NCBI RefSeq assembly: GCF_012641275.1
Contig: NZ_JABAIA010000001.1
Location: forward strand, 2,046,001-2,110,000
Direction: 5' to 3'
DNA: 64,000 nt
DNA from: Chitinophaga varians
GTDB taxonomy: Bacteria; Bacteroidota; Bacteroidia; Chitinophagales; Chitinophagaceae
The position numbers were made by a program, and so were the translations under genes. Below, piece after piece: positions 1 through 8,520 of this stretch (position 1 is its first letter; each line of letters opens with the position of its first letter). A model generated the notes under the pieces. That model saw only the letters and a list, made by a program, of their open reading frames with translations. It did not search any database and was not told the origin of the DNA.

Positions 1-252
1 GCTGTGGGACTGTTGTTATTGTTCTGGTTTTTCATGCGTCTTCCGCGGCCTTATCTGCCAGCGGAAGTACAGGGCCGTCATAAGCCGGTATTCTGGTTGT
101 TCATTATCGTTATCGCCAGTGCCATCCTGTTGTTTTACCGGCAGCAGCCACATATGTTCCACAAGAGCATGGACTATCTTGCCATTGTGATGGCGGCTGT
201 TTTTTATGGATTCTTTGCAGTAGTATTGGGTCAAAAACTAACGAAGTTATGA
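1..252 (+). CDS. C-terminal part of an unidentified membrane protein (5' truncated by window)
   Basis: The frame is open from base 1 with no convincing start, so this is the last 83 residues of a longer gene. The fragment is very hydrophobic, with about three membrane segments (roughly residues 2-12, 30-46 and 59-78) separated by a basic, proline-containing loop. It ends in a stop that overlaps the ATG of the next gene by four bases (ATGA), so the two are probably translationally coupled. The family is not recognisable from this fragment; an inner membrane location is inferred from hydrophobicity alone. Confidence 0.6.
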   Translation, partial: AVGLLLLFWFFMRLPRPYLPAEVQGRHKPVFWLFIIVIASAILLFYRQQPHMFHKSMDYLAIVMAAVFYGFFAVVLGQKLTKL

Positions 253-776
253 CCAGGTATGTTGCATTCCTGCGGGCCGTCAATGTAGGGGGCCGGCAGG
301 TAAAAATGGAGGCACTCAGAGCGTTGCTGGAGCAGGCAGGGCTAAAAAACGTAAAGACATACATTCAGAGCGGCAATGTCATCTTCGACTCCGGCGCCAA
401 GGGCATAGCACTGGAACCCAAAATAGAACAGCTGTTGAAGAAAAACCTGGGCTTTGATGTCCCCACCTGTATCAGAAGTATGGCAGAGATACAGGCAGTG
501 CTTGACAACAATCCTTATCCGGGCGTTGTTCCGGACAAAGACCTGCAGATATATATCGCCTTCCTGCAAACCCACCCCGGCAAAGAGGCTGCGGCGGTCC
601 TGGAAACCATGCAGAATGATATTGAAACCTACCGGATGCACAACAGGGAAGTATATGTGCTGATGAAAAAAAATACAGGCGCGCCTCCCTTCTCCAATAA
701 CTACCTCGAAAAGAAACTGGGCCTTGTGGCCACTACGCGAAACCTGGCCACCGTCAGTAAAATGCTGACATTTTGA
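249..776 (+). CDS. DUF1697 domain-containing protein
   Basis: A 175-residue soluble protein. It matches DUF1697 over its whole length: the N-terminus reads YVAFLRAVNVGG, followed by the typical KTYIQSGNVIF block near residues 37-48, and the length is normal for the family. The biochemical role of DUF1697 is not established. The start overlaps the stop of the upstream membrane protein, so the two form an operon. A 20-base AT-rich sequence that recurs near 61.2 kb begins six bases before the stop codon ends. Confidence 0.88.
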   Translation: MTRYVAFLRAVNVGGRQVKMEALRALLEQAGLKNVKTYIQSGNVIFDSGAKGIALEPKIEQLLKKNLGFDVPTCIRSMAEIQAVLDNNPYPGVVPDKDLQIYIAFLQTHPGKEAAAVLETMQNDIETYRMHNREVYVLMKKNTGAPPFSNNYLEKKLGLVATTRNLATVSKMLTF

Positions 777-789
777 TATTTGATTATTT
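770..789 (+). repeat. Interspersed 20-bp AT-rich sequence, copy 1
   Basis: The 20 bases starting ATTTTGATATTTG are identical to 61228-61247 and to the reverse complement of 61269-61288. This copy overlaps the 3' end of the DUF1697 gene and is single rather than an inverted pair. The composition is simple, so chance cannot be excluded, but three exact 20-mers in 64 kb is more than expected. Confidence 0.6.
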
Positions 790-924
790 AGTTATTGGGG
801 CATTGAGAGAGTTATTTATAAGTAACAGCCCCTGAATGAATAAATATGAAAATTTCTAAATTTCCCCCGGGCTGTAAGTTTTTGCCCTCCGGCAGCAACT
901 AATATACCCAAACAGCTGCTGTCC

Positions 925-1398
925 ATGAATCAGGAAATATTTTTAGGCATACTGCGGCAACATGAGAGCATTCTTCATAAGATATGCCGATTGTACCGTG
1001 ACACGCCGGAAGACCGGGAAGACCTTTTTCAGGAAATCATTTATCAGCTTTGGAAGTCGTATCCGTCTTTCCAGGGCCAGGCCAAGCTGTCTTCCTGGAT
1101 TTACCGCATTGCCCTGAATACTGCGCTGGCCTCTTTCCGGAAAAAGAAGCCGCGGGTCAGCTATCCCGATTCCCTGCCAGACAATATTGTTGTTCCTGCT
1201 CCGGTGCCGACCGAGCAACAGGAGCAGCTGTTTCAGGCCCTGCAACAGCTTTCTGATGCCGAGAAAGCGATCATCACCCTGTACCTGGAAGATCTTAGCT
1301 ACCAGGAGATAGCGGCCATTACCGGCATTGATGTGAATTATGTCGGTGTAAAACTCAATCGTATTAAAGGTAAACTGAAGACCATTCTAAAATCATGA
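925..1398 (+). CDS. RNA polymerase ECF sigma factor (sigma-70 family)
   Basis: A 157-residue ECF-type sigma factor. Region 2 lies around residues 15-75, with the DREDLFQEI and FQGQAKLSSWIYRIALN stretches that bind core enzyme and the -10 element. Region 4 lies around residues 100-155, with a helix-turn-helix containing LSYQEIAAITG. Length and two-domain layout are typical. The next gene starts three bases after the stop and encodes a membrane protein, the usual place for an anti-sigma partner. The target regulon cannot be read from the sequence. Confidence 0.92.
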   Translation: MNQEIFLGILRQHESILHKICRLYRDTPEDREDLFQEIIYQLWKSYPSFQGQAKLSSWIYRIALNTALASFRKKKPRVSYPDSLPDNIVVPAPVPTEQQEQLFQALQQLSDAEKAIITLYLEDLSYQEIAAITGIDVNYVGVKLNRIKGKLKTILKS

Positions 1399-1401
1399 CC
1401 C

Positions 1402-1944
1402 ATGACAAACGATCCGTTGAAGGCAGCCTGGCGACAGGGCACACCACCGGTGCATCACGACTTGCAGGCGCTGGTACGTGCAAAGGGCGGACATCCCGTG
1501 ATGTCCCGTATACGCCGGCAGTTACTGCTGGAAGGTGGTAGTTACACCGTGTTCCTGCTGGTGTATTACGATTTTTTTGATGGCCATACCAAGCCACTGT
1601 ACCTGAACATCATTCTGGTGTTGTCTGTGGCCTGTATGCTGGTACAGCATATCAACGGCTATCTGCTGGCTGCAGGGAGAATGAGGGAGCCGGACATATT
1701 GCAGTCTTTACAGCAAAAGATGCGGCAGCTGAAGCAATATGCCTGGTTGTCGGTGGGCTCACGGGTGTTGGGCTGGGCTGGTATATTGTTGTTCTTTTGC
1801 ACCGGCATTACGTGGACAACGCCCAAATACTGGCTACTGGCCGGGGCTACGGTGATCATGACCATACAAATGGGGCTGCTGTGGCAGTTATGGCAAAGGC
1901 GGATCAACCGGATAAACGAGACCTTGTTGGCGTTTAGGGATTGA
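1402..1944 (+). CDS. Four-helix membrane protein, possible anti-sigma partner
   Basis: A 180-residue protein with a basic cytoplasmic N-terminus (about residues 1-45) followed by four predicted membrane segments (near 47-60, 67-88, 120-135 and 142-160). It starts three bases after the ECF sigma stop, so it is co-transcribed and could hold the sigma factor at the membrane. No zinc-binding anti-sigma motif (HxxxCxxC) is visible, so the anti-sigma role is inferred from position only. The last 30 bases or so are duplicated just downstream (see repeat at 1915-2032). Confidence 0.75.
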   Translation: MTNDPLKAAWRQGTPPVHHDLQALVRAKGGHPVMSRIRRQLLLEGGSYTVFLLVYYDFFDGHTKPLYLNIILVLSVACMLVQHINGYLLAAGRMREPDILQSLQQKMRQLKQYAWLSVGSRVLGWAGILLFFCTGITWTTPKYWLLAGATVIMTIQMGLLWQLWQRRINRINETLLAFRD

Positions 1945-2032
1945 GGCGGCGGCAGGTATCCAGCGCGGAGCAATCGGGGAAACGAAACCTTACAGGCATT
2001 TACGGGTTGAGACGGAGAAACAGGTCTGTATC
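1915..2032. repeat. Imperfect tandem duplication of a gene end (66-bp period)
   Basis: The block starting AACGAGACCTT at 1915 recurs as AACGAAACCTT at 1981, and the similarity continues through the stop codon region (TTTAGGGATTGAG versus TTTACGGGTTGAG) and a CAGGT...TATCC tail. Unit 1 encodes the C-terminus of the membrane protein (NETLLAFRD, stop). Unit 2 reads NETLQAFTG, stop, in the same strand, and also supplies the last codons of the convergent serine hydrolase. Confidence 0.6.
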
Positions 2033-3214
2033 CGGCCACGCCAGTTGCCGGTCGTTCACGACCTTCCACACCAGCCCATCCAGATCATTGAAAAAAGCTT
2101 TATCGGTGCGGGTATTACACAGTACCACCCAGTTAAAGCCATTGGCAGCGCGCACTATTTCACTGGCGGTACCGGGAAGGGAGCCTGCGTGCCACCAGTT
2201 ATTCCAGGCGTTGACCGCCCATCCAAGCGCATAGCCGGTATTCGCTGCCGATCCGGTGGTCATCGTCTTTACAGATGCGGGAGACAATATGTCCGCGCGG
2301 GTATTAAAACCGTCGATGGCGGTGAGGAACAGGGCGAGGTCGGTAGCGGAGGCTATCCAGCCGCCATGGGCGTCCATCCGGGAAAGGTTGAAATTATAGG
2401 GTTGTTGCCCCTGCTGGCCATAGTACGCCACTTCGCCGGGTTTTCTTTCCGACAGGGTGTTACCGCCAATTTCCATATGATGGATACCGGCAGGTTGTAA
2501 TACCGCCGTTTGTACGTAGTCAGCATAACTTTTACCCGTCACTTTTTCGATGATCCGTCCCAGGATACAGTAGCCGAAATTGGAATAGGCGTATACCGTG
2601 CCCGGGTCATACTCCAGCGGCTGTTGGTCTATTGTGCGGGCCAACAGCGTATCGACCGACCATCCGGGGTGGCTGAACATAGGATCGTTGGCTGTATTGG
2701 ACCAGCCACCGGCGGTATGTTGCAGCAGGTGTTGTACGGTGACAGCCTGCAAACGGTGGTCGTAGGGATTGCTGCCGTAAGTAGTGCCCAGCAGGGCACC
2801 GGCGCCAAATACTTTGTCCTGTAAAGAGAGTTTTCCGGTTTCCACCAGTTTTAGTATAGCCACGGCCGTTATACTCTTGGAGACACTGGCAATACGGAAA
2901 CGACTGTGCGCAGTCACCTTTTCACCGGTACGGCGATCGGCCACACCAAACCCTTTGGCATACACGAGTTTACCGTTGCGGGTAATAGCCACGGCCATTC
3001 CCGGCACATGGTATTTTTTCATGAAAGCGTTGAAGATACGGTCAGCTTTCGGTATACCGGCAGGTAATGCAGCGGTGCCAGTGTGTGAAGTGTCAGGTGG
3101 CGCTGCCACAGAAATATGTTGTTTGTTTTCCCGCGGCTCCGGCCGTGCGGCTTCTGTCGCCTTTATCGATTCATTCAACCATAGGCCTGCAGCCAATACT
3201 AAACAACCTAACAT
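2000..3214 (-). CDS. Serine hydrolase, class C beta-lactamase-like family
   Basis: A 404-residue serine hydrolase of the beta-lactamase/penicillin-binding-protein-like (AmpC-type) fold. The motifs are in order: nucleophile motif SVSK at residues 110-113, YSN at about 210-212, and HAG in place of the KTG box near residue 340. An N-terminal hydrophobic stretch (residues 1-14) suggests export. Family members are esterases, peptidases or lactamases, and the substrate cannot be told here. Its 3' end converges on the sigma/membrane-protein pair. The ATG at 3214 is chosen because it opens directly into the hydrophobic segment; a nearby upstream ATG is out of frame. Confidence 0.9.
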   Translation of the reverse strand: MLGCLVLAAGLWLNESIKATEAARPEPRENKQHISVAAPPDTSHTGTAALPAGIPKADRIFNAFMKKYHVPGMAVAITRNGKLVYAKGFGVADRRTGEKVTAHSRFRIASVSKSITAVAILKLVETGKLSLQDKVFGAGALLGTTYGSNPYDHRLQAVTVQHLLQHTAGGWSNTANDPMFSHPGWSVDTLLARTIDQQPLEYDPGTVYAYSNFGYCILGRIIEKVTGKSYADYVQTAVLQPAGIHHMEIGGNTLSERKPGEVAYYGQQGQQPYNFNLSRMDAHGGWIASATDLALFLTAIDGFNTRADILSPASVKTMTTGSAANTGYALGWAVNAWNNWWHAGSLPGTASEIVRAANGFNWVVLCNTRTDKAFFNDLDGLVWKVVNDRQLAWPDTDLFLRLNP

Positions 3215-3358
3215 CGTCCATTTTTATCATACCAAGGTACTGAAAAGTGCCGTGCATGGTTAAATTTAGTTTATGATTGATGCTGATAAGACCAGTAGGC
3301 TGTTATGACGAAAACGAATATTGTATCTTGTGGAACAGATTTAAAAAACATAATTGAG

Positions 3359-4255
3359 ATGAAACGTATCCTTATTTTATTGCTGGGAGGAAGCCTTCTC
3401 GGCCTTAGCAGTAAAGCCCAACAGAAAACGGATGTGCAGGCCCACCGTGGCGGCATGGGGCTGATGCCGGAGAATACGGTCCCGGCCATGCTGAATGCTG
3501 TCAAACTGGGTGCACGCACGCTGGAGCTGGACTGTATCATCACAGCAGACAATAAGGTGGTTGTATCACACGACGCCTATATGTCAGCAGAGTTCATGCG
3601 CAAACCCGATGGCAGCGATATCACCAAAGAAGAACAGAAAAAACTGGCGCTGTATTCCATGACCTACGACAGCATCCGTAAATATGATGCCGGCACCAAA
3701 CCGCATCCCCGTTTTCCGCAGCAGCAGAAAATGATGGTACATCGTCCGCTGCTGGCGGATCTTATCGACAGCGTGGAGGCATATGTGAAACAACATCACC
3801 TGAAACCGGTGTATTACAATATGGAGACTAAATCCTCTCCGGATGGCGATGGTGTTTACAACCCTACGCCGGACGTATTTGTTGAGCGGGTAATGGCCGT
3901 GATCAACCAGAAAAAAATCGCTGCCAGGGTGACTATACAATCTTTCGACATCAGGACGTTACAGGTACTGCATAAAAAATGGCCCAAACAAAAGACCGCG
4001 CTGCTCATCGGCAACCAGCAGTCGTTTGCCGCCAACATTGCGGAACTGGGATTTGTACCGGATATCTACAGTCCTAATTTCAAGCTGGTAACACCGGAGC
4101 TGATCAAAGAAGCACATGCAAAAAAAGTACAGGTGCTGCCATGGACAGTGGATGAAGAGGCCGATCTGCAACAGCTGTTGTCTTTGGGCGTAGATGGCAT
4201 CATCACCAACTACCCCGACAGGCTGATTAAAATCGTAGGCAGCTATCAACGCTAA
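3359..4255 (+). CDS. Glycerophosphodiester phosphodiesterase family protein
   Basis: A 298-residue secreted protein. After a signal peptide (residues 1-19, ending SSKA) the GDPD catalytic signature is clear: AHRGG, then PENTVPA, ELDC and VVSHD, which hold the paired histidines and acidic metal ligands of the TIM-barrel phosphodiesterase. The C-terminal VLPWTVDEEADLQQLLSLGV and GIITNYPD blocks are also typical. It hydrolyses glycerophosphodiesters in the periplasm or outside the cell. The frame is open further upstream, but the ATG at 3359 places the signal peptide at the N-terminus. A 12-bp perfect hairpin follows the stop. Confidence 0.92.
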   Translation: MKRILILLLGGSLLGLSSKAQQKTDVQAHRGGMGLMPENTVPAMLNAVKLGARTLELDCIITADNKVVVSHDAYMSAEFMRKPDGSDITKEEQKKLALYSMTYDSIRKYDAGTKPHPRFPQQQKMMVHRPLLADLIDSVEAYVKQHHLKPVYYNMETKSSPDGDGVYNPTPDVFVERVMAVINQKKIAARVTIQSFDIRTLQVLHKKWPKQKTALLIGNQQSFAANIAELGFVPDIYSPNFKLVTPELIKEAHAKKVQVLPWTVDEEADLQQLLSLGVDGIITNYPDRLIKIVGSYQR

Positions 4256-4270
4256 ATATTTTTCCTTTGA

Positions 4271-4299
4271 GGTGGCGGGTTCGCCCGGAACCCGCCACC
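4271..4299 (+). terminator. Perfect hairpin after the GDPD gene, no T-run
   Basis: GGTGGCGGGTTC (4271-4282) pairs perfectly with 4288-4299 around a five-base loop. It lies 15 bases after the GDPD stop. There is no following T-run on either strand, so it may stabilise the mRNA end or terminate weakly rather than act as a classical intrinsic terminator. Confidence 0.55.
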
Positions 4300-4759
4300 A
4301 GAGGAGATACGCAGTAATAGCCCAAAGTAATATGCCCTGCAGCCGCACCATGTCTTAACATATGCTGAATGCGGCACCCTGTGTACAACAGACATCCTCC
4401 TTCATGTGCCCCACTGATGCCCGACAAATGATATTCTCCACAGGTGATGTATCCGTCATCTCGTCTACAGAAAACATCCGGCCTCAGCAAGTTTCCTCTT
4501 TCCATTACCCCGCTGCAACAAAATGCATATTGATATTGTTATCTAGTCATTCACCTTTTTAATATTCAAATAAAGCGACCGCCTTACAGAGAAAGTTTCC
4601 GTTTGACATACTGATGGAGGTCTGACTGTTTGCAGCTGTTTAACCGGGGCTCCGGATAACGATTTAAAGGACATCAAGGTGAAACCAATCATAATAACCG
4701 GTAAATAATTCTCTTACATATATTTTTAAACAGATATTAAAGATTATCATCACAACAAA
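4300..4759. other. Gene-free interval between the GDPD and OmpA genes
   Basis: About 460 bases with no convincing gene. Short open frames on both strands lack ribosome-binding sites, signal sequences or known motifs. Nothing supported is seen apart from the hairpin before it and the promoter after it. Confidence 0.5.
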
Positions 4760-4787
4760 TTGATAATCTGAATTTTAGATACCTTTG
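4760..4787 (+). promoter_or_regulatory. Bacteroidota-type promoter of the OmpA lipoprotein gene
   Basis: TTG at 4760-4762 and TACCTTTG at 4780-4787, separated by 17 bases, fit the TTG / TAnnTTTG promoter of Bacteroidota. The start codon at 4806 lies 19 bases downstream, giving a short leader that contains AGGA. Confidence 0.7.
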
Positions 4788-4805
4788 CAGCCAAATAAAC
4801 AGGAT

Positions 4806-5336
4806 ATGAAAAGAATGTTAATGACCTCACGTTACTGGGTATACGCTTTGCTGGCCGTTACTTTTATGGCTTCCTGCGCATCATCAAAGAAAAGTGCCAG
4901 TCCGCATGTTTACATGACCAAACAGTACAAAGAACTGAAGAATGTGCTGAACGAAGCGGAAGTAAGTATTATCAAAGACAGTTTAAAAGTGATCTTCCCT
5001 AATAACGTATTGTTCGCTTCTTCCTCTGACGAACTGAAACCTGAGATCAGGCCGACATTTGGTCATTTTGCGGATGTATTGAACAAATACAGCAAAACAA
5101 AAATCCTGATAACAGGCCATACAGACAGTACTGGTTCTGCCAATTACAACCGGGAGTTATCTGAGAAACGCGCTGTGCATGCCAAAGAGCTGCTCAACGA
5201 GTTCAAGGTAAACAACGACCGGATGTTTACCTGGGGCCTGGCGGACCGCGATCCGATAGCCTCCAACAGCACCGAAGAAGGCAAAGCCAGAAACAGGCGG
5301 GTAGAATTTGTGATCCTTTACGATGTAAAAGACTAA
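4806..5336 (+). CDS. OmpA family lipoprotein
   Basis: A 176-residue outer membrane lipoprotein. The N-terminal signal ends in a lipobox (FMASC, Cys about residue 24). The C-terminal 110 residues form an OmpA-like peptidoglycan-binding domain, with VLFASSSDELKPE, the ITGHTDSTG motif, the NRELSEKRA helix, and the GKARNRRVEFVI end. The family anchors the outer membrane to the cell wall. The ATG at 4806 is preferred over an upstream TTG because AGGA precedes it and it falls after the promoter. The gene stands alone and ends at a strong terminator. Confidence 0.93.
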   Translation: MKRMLMTSRYWVYALLAVTFMASCASSKKSASPHVYMTKQYKELKNVLNEAEVSIIKDSLKVIFPNNVLFASSSDELKPEIRPTFGHFADVLNKYSKTKILITGHTDSTGSANYNRELSEKRAVHAKELLNEFKVNNDRMFTWGLADRDPIASNSTEEGKARNRRVEFVILYDVKD

Positions 5337-5355
5337 CAATATTTACAGGATATCC

Positions 5356-5388
5356 AAAGCCGCATCCGCACGGATGCGGCTTTTTTTT
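5356..5388 (+). terminator. Intrinsic terminator of the OmpA lipoprotein gene
   Basis: AAAGCCGCATCCG (5356-5368) pairs with CGGATGCGGCTTT (5371-5383) and runs into eight T residues. This is a GC-rich hairpin with a T-run 20 bases after the OmpA stop. Confidence 0.9.
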
Positions 5389-5464
5389 GCCTGGCCGAAA
5401 AGACAAGAAACGGGTTTTCACTGCTGATGCAAAGTGTCAATTTTGATGGCATAAACAACTTGTT

Positions 5465-6100
5465 ATGCATATAGACAGTCATCCGGCGATTCTTTATTTT
5501 GGCACACCCGTGGTGCTGATCAGCACTATTAATGAAGACGGCAGTTATAACCTGGCGCCCATGTCATCAGCCTTCTGGCTGGGATGGCGTTGTATGATCG
5601 GGCTGGGAAGCTCTTCCCAGACAGTGCAAAACCTGGTCCGTACCGGGGAATGTGTGCTCAACCTGCCATCTGTAGCCGAAGCCGCGGCAGTTGACCGGCT
5701 GGCGCTGACTACCGGAGCCGATCCCGTGCCGGAGAAGAAACTGCAACGGGGCTACCGCCATGTAAAAGAAAAATTTGCCCTGGCAGGGTTTACACCAACC
5801 GTTTCCTCCACCGTAGCCGCACCGGGAGCGGCAGAATGCCCGGTACAACTGGAAGCAAGGCTGATAGCCCAGCATCGGCTGGCCCAGGATGATCCGCCGC
5901 AATATGGCAGGATTATCACCTTTGAACTGAAAATCGAGAAAGTACACCTTGACACCTCCATCCTGATGGACGGAGAACCGGACAGAGTGGACCCCGACAA
6001 GTGGCGCCCGCTGATCATGAGCTTCCAGCATTTTTATGGTCTGGGCACCAAAGTACATCCATCTGCACTGGCGCAGATTCCGGAGCGGTTGTACCGCTAA
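5465..6100 (+). CDS. Flavin reductase family protein
   Basis: A 211-residue protein of the flavin reductase-like, FMN-binding split-barrel family. The N-terminus contains the VVLISTINEDGSYNLAPMSS block that binds flavin, and the conserved ECVLNLPS motif follows near residue 62. Members reduce flavin with NAD(P)H for partner monooxygenases, or are uncharacterised flavoproteins. No monooxygenase partner gene adjoins it, so the substrate system is unknown. It is flanked by terminators or gaps and looks monocistronic. Confidence 0.85.
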   Translation: MHIDSHPAILYFGTPVVLISTINEDGSYNLAPMSSAFWLGWRCMIGLGSSSQTVQNLVRTGECVLNLPSVAEAAAVDRLALTTGADPVPEKKLQRGYRHVKEKFALAGFTPTVSSTVAAPGAAECPVQLEARLIAQHRLAQDDPPQYGRIITFELKIEKVHLDTSILMDGEPDRVDPDKWRPLIMSFQHFYGLGTKVHPSALAQIPERLYR

Positions 6101-6273
6101 TGCACAGCCATTCCCAGCAGAAACGGTGACCGGAGCCTGCGGTCTGTTGTAGTATCTTCGGAGAAAATAACGGGAAACAGCGCTCCTGTTACCCTACCAC
6201 GGGATAACAACAATATCGACAGGCTGTCTGTTAAAGTAAGGGATTCCCTGACCATTTTAAACAACTGATCACC

Positions 6274-6819
6274 ATGAAAAAACTATTGTTCTTACTGCTC
6301 CTGATGCCCGCTTTCTGCATTGCGCAACAAAACGATAAACTACTATATGGTTATGCCTATGGTATGATACATGATGGATCTTTCGGCGGCGGCCTCGCCG
6401 GCAACGTGGAACTATGGAACCTTGTCAACATCGGACCAGCAGTGGAACTCACCTCTTTTGACGGACATACGATGATCCCGGTGTTCCTCGATGTGAAAAT
6501 CAAACACCGCATGGGCAACTGGTCTCCCTACATCGCCGGCCAGTTTGGCTACAACAATTACAACGTAAAAAAAATAGAGAGTCTGACGGCCCCATCCGGC
6601 GTTCAACAGATGACCACCTTTAATGAAACAGGTAAATATTTCTGGGGAGCAGGCGCAGGCATCATCCGGCATTTCAAATATTTTGGCGTATATGCGTCGT
6701 ATTTATACCGTGGTTATACCTATAAATATCCACCCGACATTAAAATAAATGATGAGATAGTAAATATTTCCGACAAATTGGTGAGTACCAACGTGTTTAT
6801 TCTGGGTGTCACATTTTAA
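6274..6819 (+). CDS. Small outer membrane beta-barrel protein (hypothetical)
   Basis: A 181-residue protein with a clear signal peptide (residues 1-17, ending CIAQ). The rest alternates hydrophobic and polar residues in beta-strand fashion, is rich in Gly, Tyr and Phe (GGGLAGNVELWN, YIAGQFGYNNYN, GAGAGIIRHF), and ends in the outer membrane signature with a terminal Phe (VFILGVTF). This supports a small eight-strand-type barrel in the outer membrane. The specific role is not recognised. It stands alone. Confidence 0.7.
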   Translation: MKKLLFLLLLMPAFCIAQQNDKLLYGYAYGMIHDGSFGGGLAGNVELWNLVNIGPAVELTSFDGHTMIPVFLDVKIKHRMGNWSPYIAGQFGYNNYNVKKIESLTAPSGVQQMTTFNETGKYFWGAGAGIIRHFKYFGVYASYLYRGYTYKYPPDIKINDEIVNISDKLVSTNVFILGVTF

Positions 6820-6950
6820 GCAGTGTCTGGCTGTCATCTCACAGCAATTGACGCTCAATCGCAGTTTTAGTTTGTAGCATTGTGTGATTTTTGAAACCCA
6901 CTTGTCTGGCCCGTTCAGGCGAGTAATAACCTTCACCCAAAATCTTACCA

Positions 6951-7685
6951 ATGAGACGCACCAAAACCCTCGTTAACTCAGCTATTGCTCTGCTGTTAAC
7001 CATCACCATTCAGTACGGTTGTAAAAAAGCTGATCAACCGGCTGTAGCTCCTGAAAAACCCGCCCAACAACTTGTTGAAGATCACCTTACCATCACACCA
7101 GAAAGGCAAAAGATCATCGACCTCTTCAACAAAAACAAAAATGCCAGAGGCGAAGCCACTGGTCTCGTAACTGCTGCCGCCTACCGTTCTTTCACTGTTA
7201 ATTATTATGGCACTGTGCCTAATGACATCAAGGCACTGGTAAATGGCGAAATAGATCAATTGTACACCACCAGCACTACCAGCACCACCAAATCAAGGAT
7301 GACCAATTGTCCTATCAACGTGTACAATGCTCCCGGTCAGGGCGACCTGTTTTACACTAACGGCAACGTTTATATTGTAAATTTCAGCGTCTATAGGAAT
7401 GTACACACCGGCCCAGGCAACGTTATCTTCCATGAGCTGTTCCACTACCTGCACGACAACTGGGTATCTGGCGGTTTCAACAATTCCACCATCTATAACC
7501 TGTGGCAGAATTGTCGTTATTCCAACGTTTATCCTGCAGGGTCTTATGTATTGAGCAACCAGGCTGAATATCTGGCAGTATCAGCAGAAGCTAACTACTG
7601 CAACACCAATCGTCCGCCTTACAATGCCAGCACATTGGCCGCTTCTGATCCTAACTGCAGCAACTACCTGTCGTCTAATTTCTAA
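6951..7685 (+). CDS. Lipoprotein with HExxH zinc-protease-like motif
   Basis: A 244-residue probable lipoprotein: a hydrophobic N-terminus ends at a cysteine (IQYGC, residue about 24). Near residue 162 there is FHELFHYLHD, containing HExxH, the zinc-binding and catalytic motif of gluzincin/metzincin peptidases. A later AEYLAVSAE segment (about residues 210-218) could supply the third, acidic zinc ligand, as in gluzincins. This is an inference from one short motif; no named family was recognised. A zinc-dependent hydrolase anchored at the cell surface or periplasm is the best guess. Confidence 0.7.
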   Translation: MRRTKTLVNSAIALLLTITIQYGCKKADQPAVAPEKPAQQLVEDHLTITPERQKIIDLFNKNKNARGEATGLVTAAAYRSFTVNYYGTVPNDIKALVNGEIDQLYTTSTTSTTKSRMTNCPINVYNAPGQGDLFYTNGNVYIVNFSVYRNVHTGPGNVIFHELFHYLHDNWVSGGFNNSTIYNLWQNCRYSNVYPAGSYVLSNQAEYLAVSAEANYCNTNRPPYNASTLAASDPNCSNYLSSNF

Positions 7686-7763
7686 GCACACCATCATTCG
7701 TTTGTCCCCGCTATGGCGCAAAGGCAGCGGCCATGGCGGGGACATTTATTTTAAAGATCATTA

Positions 7764-8309
7764 TTACATATTGCCTCCTGCAGCATTGAACTGCTCCTCA
7801 TTAACGGTCATGGGCCTACCTGTTTTGTTAGGCTTGCCTTGTCCGGTGGTAATAAGGCTATACAGGCTTTCCTGGATGTAATGCTTCCAGCCGTTGATAC
7901 AGACATCATAACATTCGTAATCGGGCACCAGTCCGTCATGTGTGAAACGGAGCCGGGTTTTATCATTTTCTTTTATGATATCGAAGACTACATGGGTATC
8001 TACCCATTCCGCTTTATCGTTTTCGAAGCCGTCGCCCTTAACATGGCCAGCGGCGGCCTCTCCAAAAAGCCCTGGCTTAAACTCGTTCTCCAGTACGTGC
8101 CAGACCACTCTTTTGTCAGGAACAGACTCCGTTAATTTCATTTTAGCACGGTGGATATCTTCAAAATGATAATCGAAGACATCGCCCGCTTTAGCGGTTC
8201 CTCCTGCTATCTCCTCTGACCACCATGCGCGGGGATTAATAACGGCTTCATATACTGCTGCCGGTGACTGATCAAACAATAATGCAACGCTGAAATTTTG
8301 ATTTGACAT
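7764..8309 (-). CDS. SRPBCC / AHSA1-like domain protein
   Basis: A 181-residue protein of the START/Bet v1-like (SRPBCC) superfamily, AHSA1-like subgroup. Seen are the N-terminal LLFDQSPAAVYEAVINPRAWW strand-helix, a central VVWHVLEN strand, and the TRLRFTHDGLVP followed by a CINGWKHYI helix at the C-terminus. Members bind hydrophobic ligands in a cavity; the bacterial stand-alone ones are mostly uncharacterised. An 18-bp perfect palindrome lies 47 bases upstream of the start and may be its operator. Confidence 0.85.
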   Translation of the reverse strand: MSNQNFSVALLFDQSPAAVYEAVINPRAWWSEEIAGGTAKAGDVFDYHFEDIHRAKMKLTESVPDKRVVWHVLENEFKPGLFGEAAAGHVKGDGFENDKAEWVDTHVVFDIIKENDKTRLRFTHDGLVPDYECYDVCINGWKHYIQESLYSLITTGQGKPNKTGRPMTVNEEQFNAAGGNM

Positions 8310-8355
8310 GACTATATGATTTGTTTTTGTTAATGAATTTGTTTTTGTTCAAATT

Positions 8356-8373
8356 CGTAACCGATCGGTTACG
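8356..8373. promoter_or_regulatory. 18-bp perfect palindrome, TetR-like operator candidate
   Basis: CGTAACCGATCGGTTACG at 8356-8373 is a perfect palindrome lying upstream of the SRPBCC gene. The AACCGATCGGTT core resembles operators of TetR-family repressors. No TetR gene lies next to it, so the regulator would act from elsewhere. Confidence 0.6.
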
Positions 8374-8520
8374 CAATTAAGTAAAAAAAATGCGCATTTC
8401 AGCACATTCTTTTTTTTAAGTTGATTATAGTCGCGAAGGTATGGCCTAAACATCAACGGTACCACTTGCTTATCGGACATTCTTACGAGGCGATTTGGAC
8501 ATCGGGCCTTCCCCTGGTGT

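Noticed and set aside
4362..4562. 66-residue frame between the GDPD and OmpA genes
   Set aside because: No ribosome-binding site, low-complexity residues, no family.
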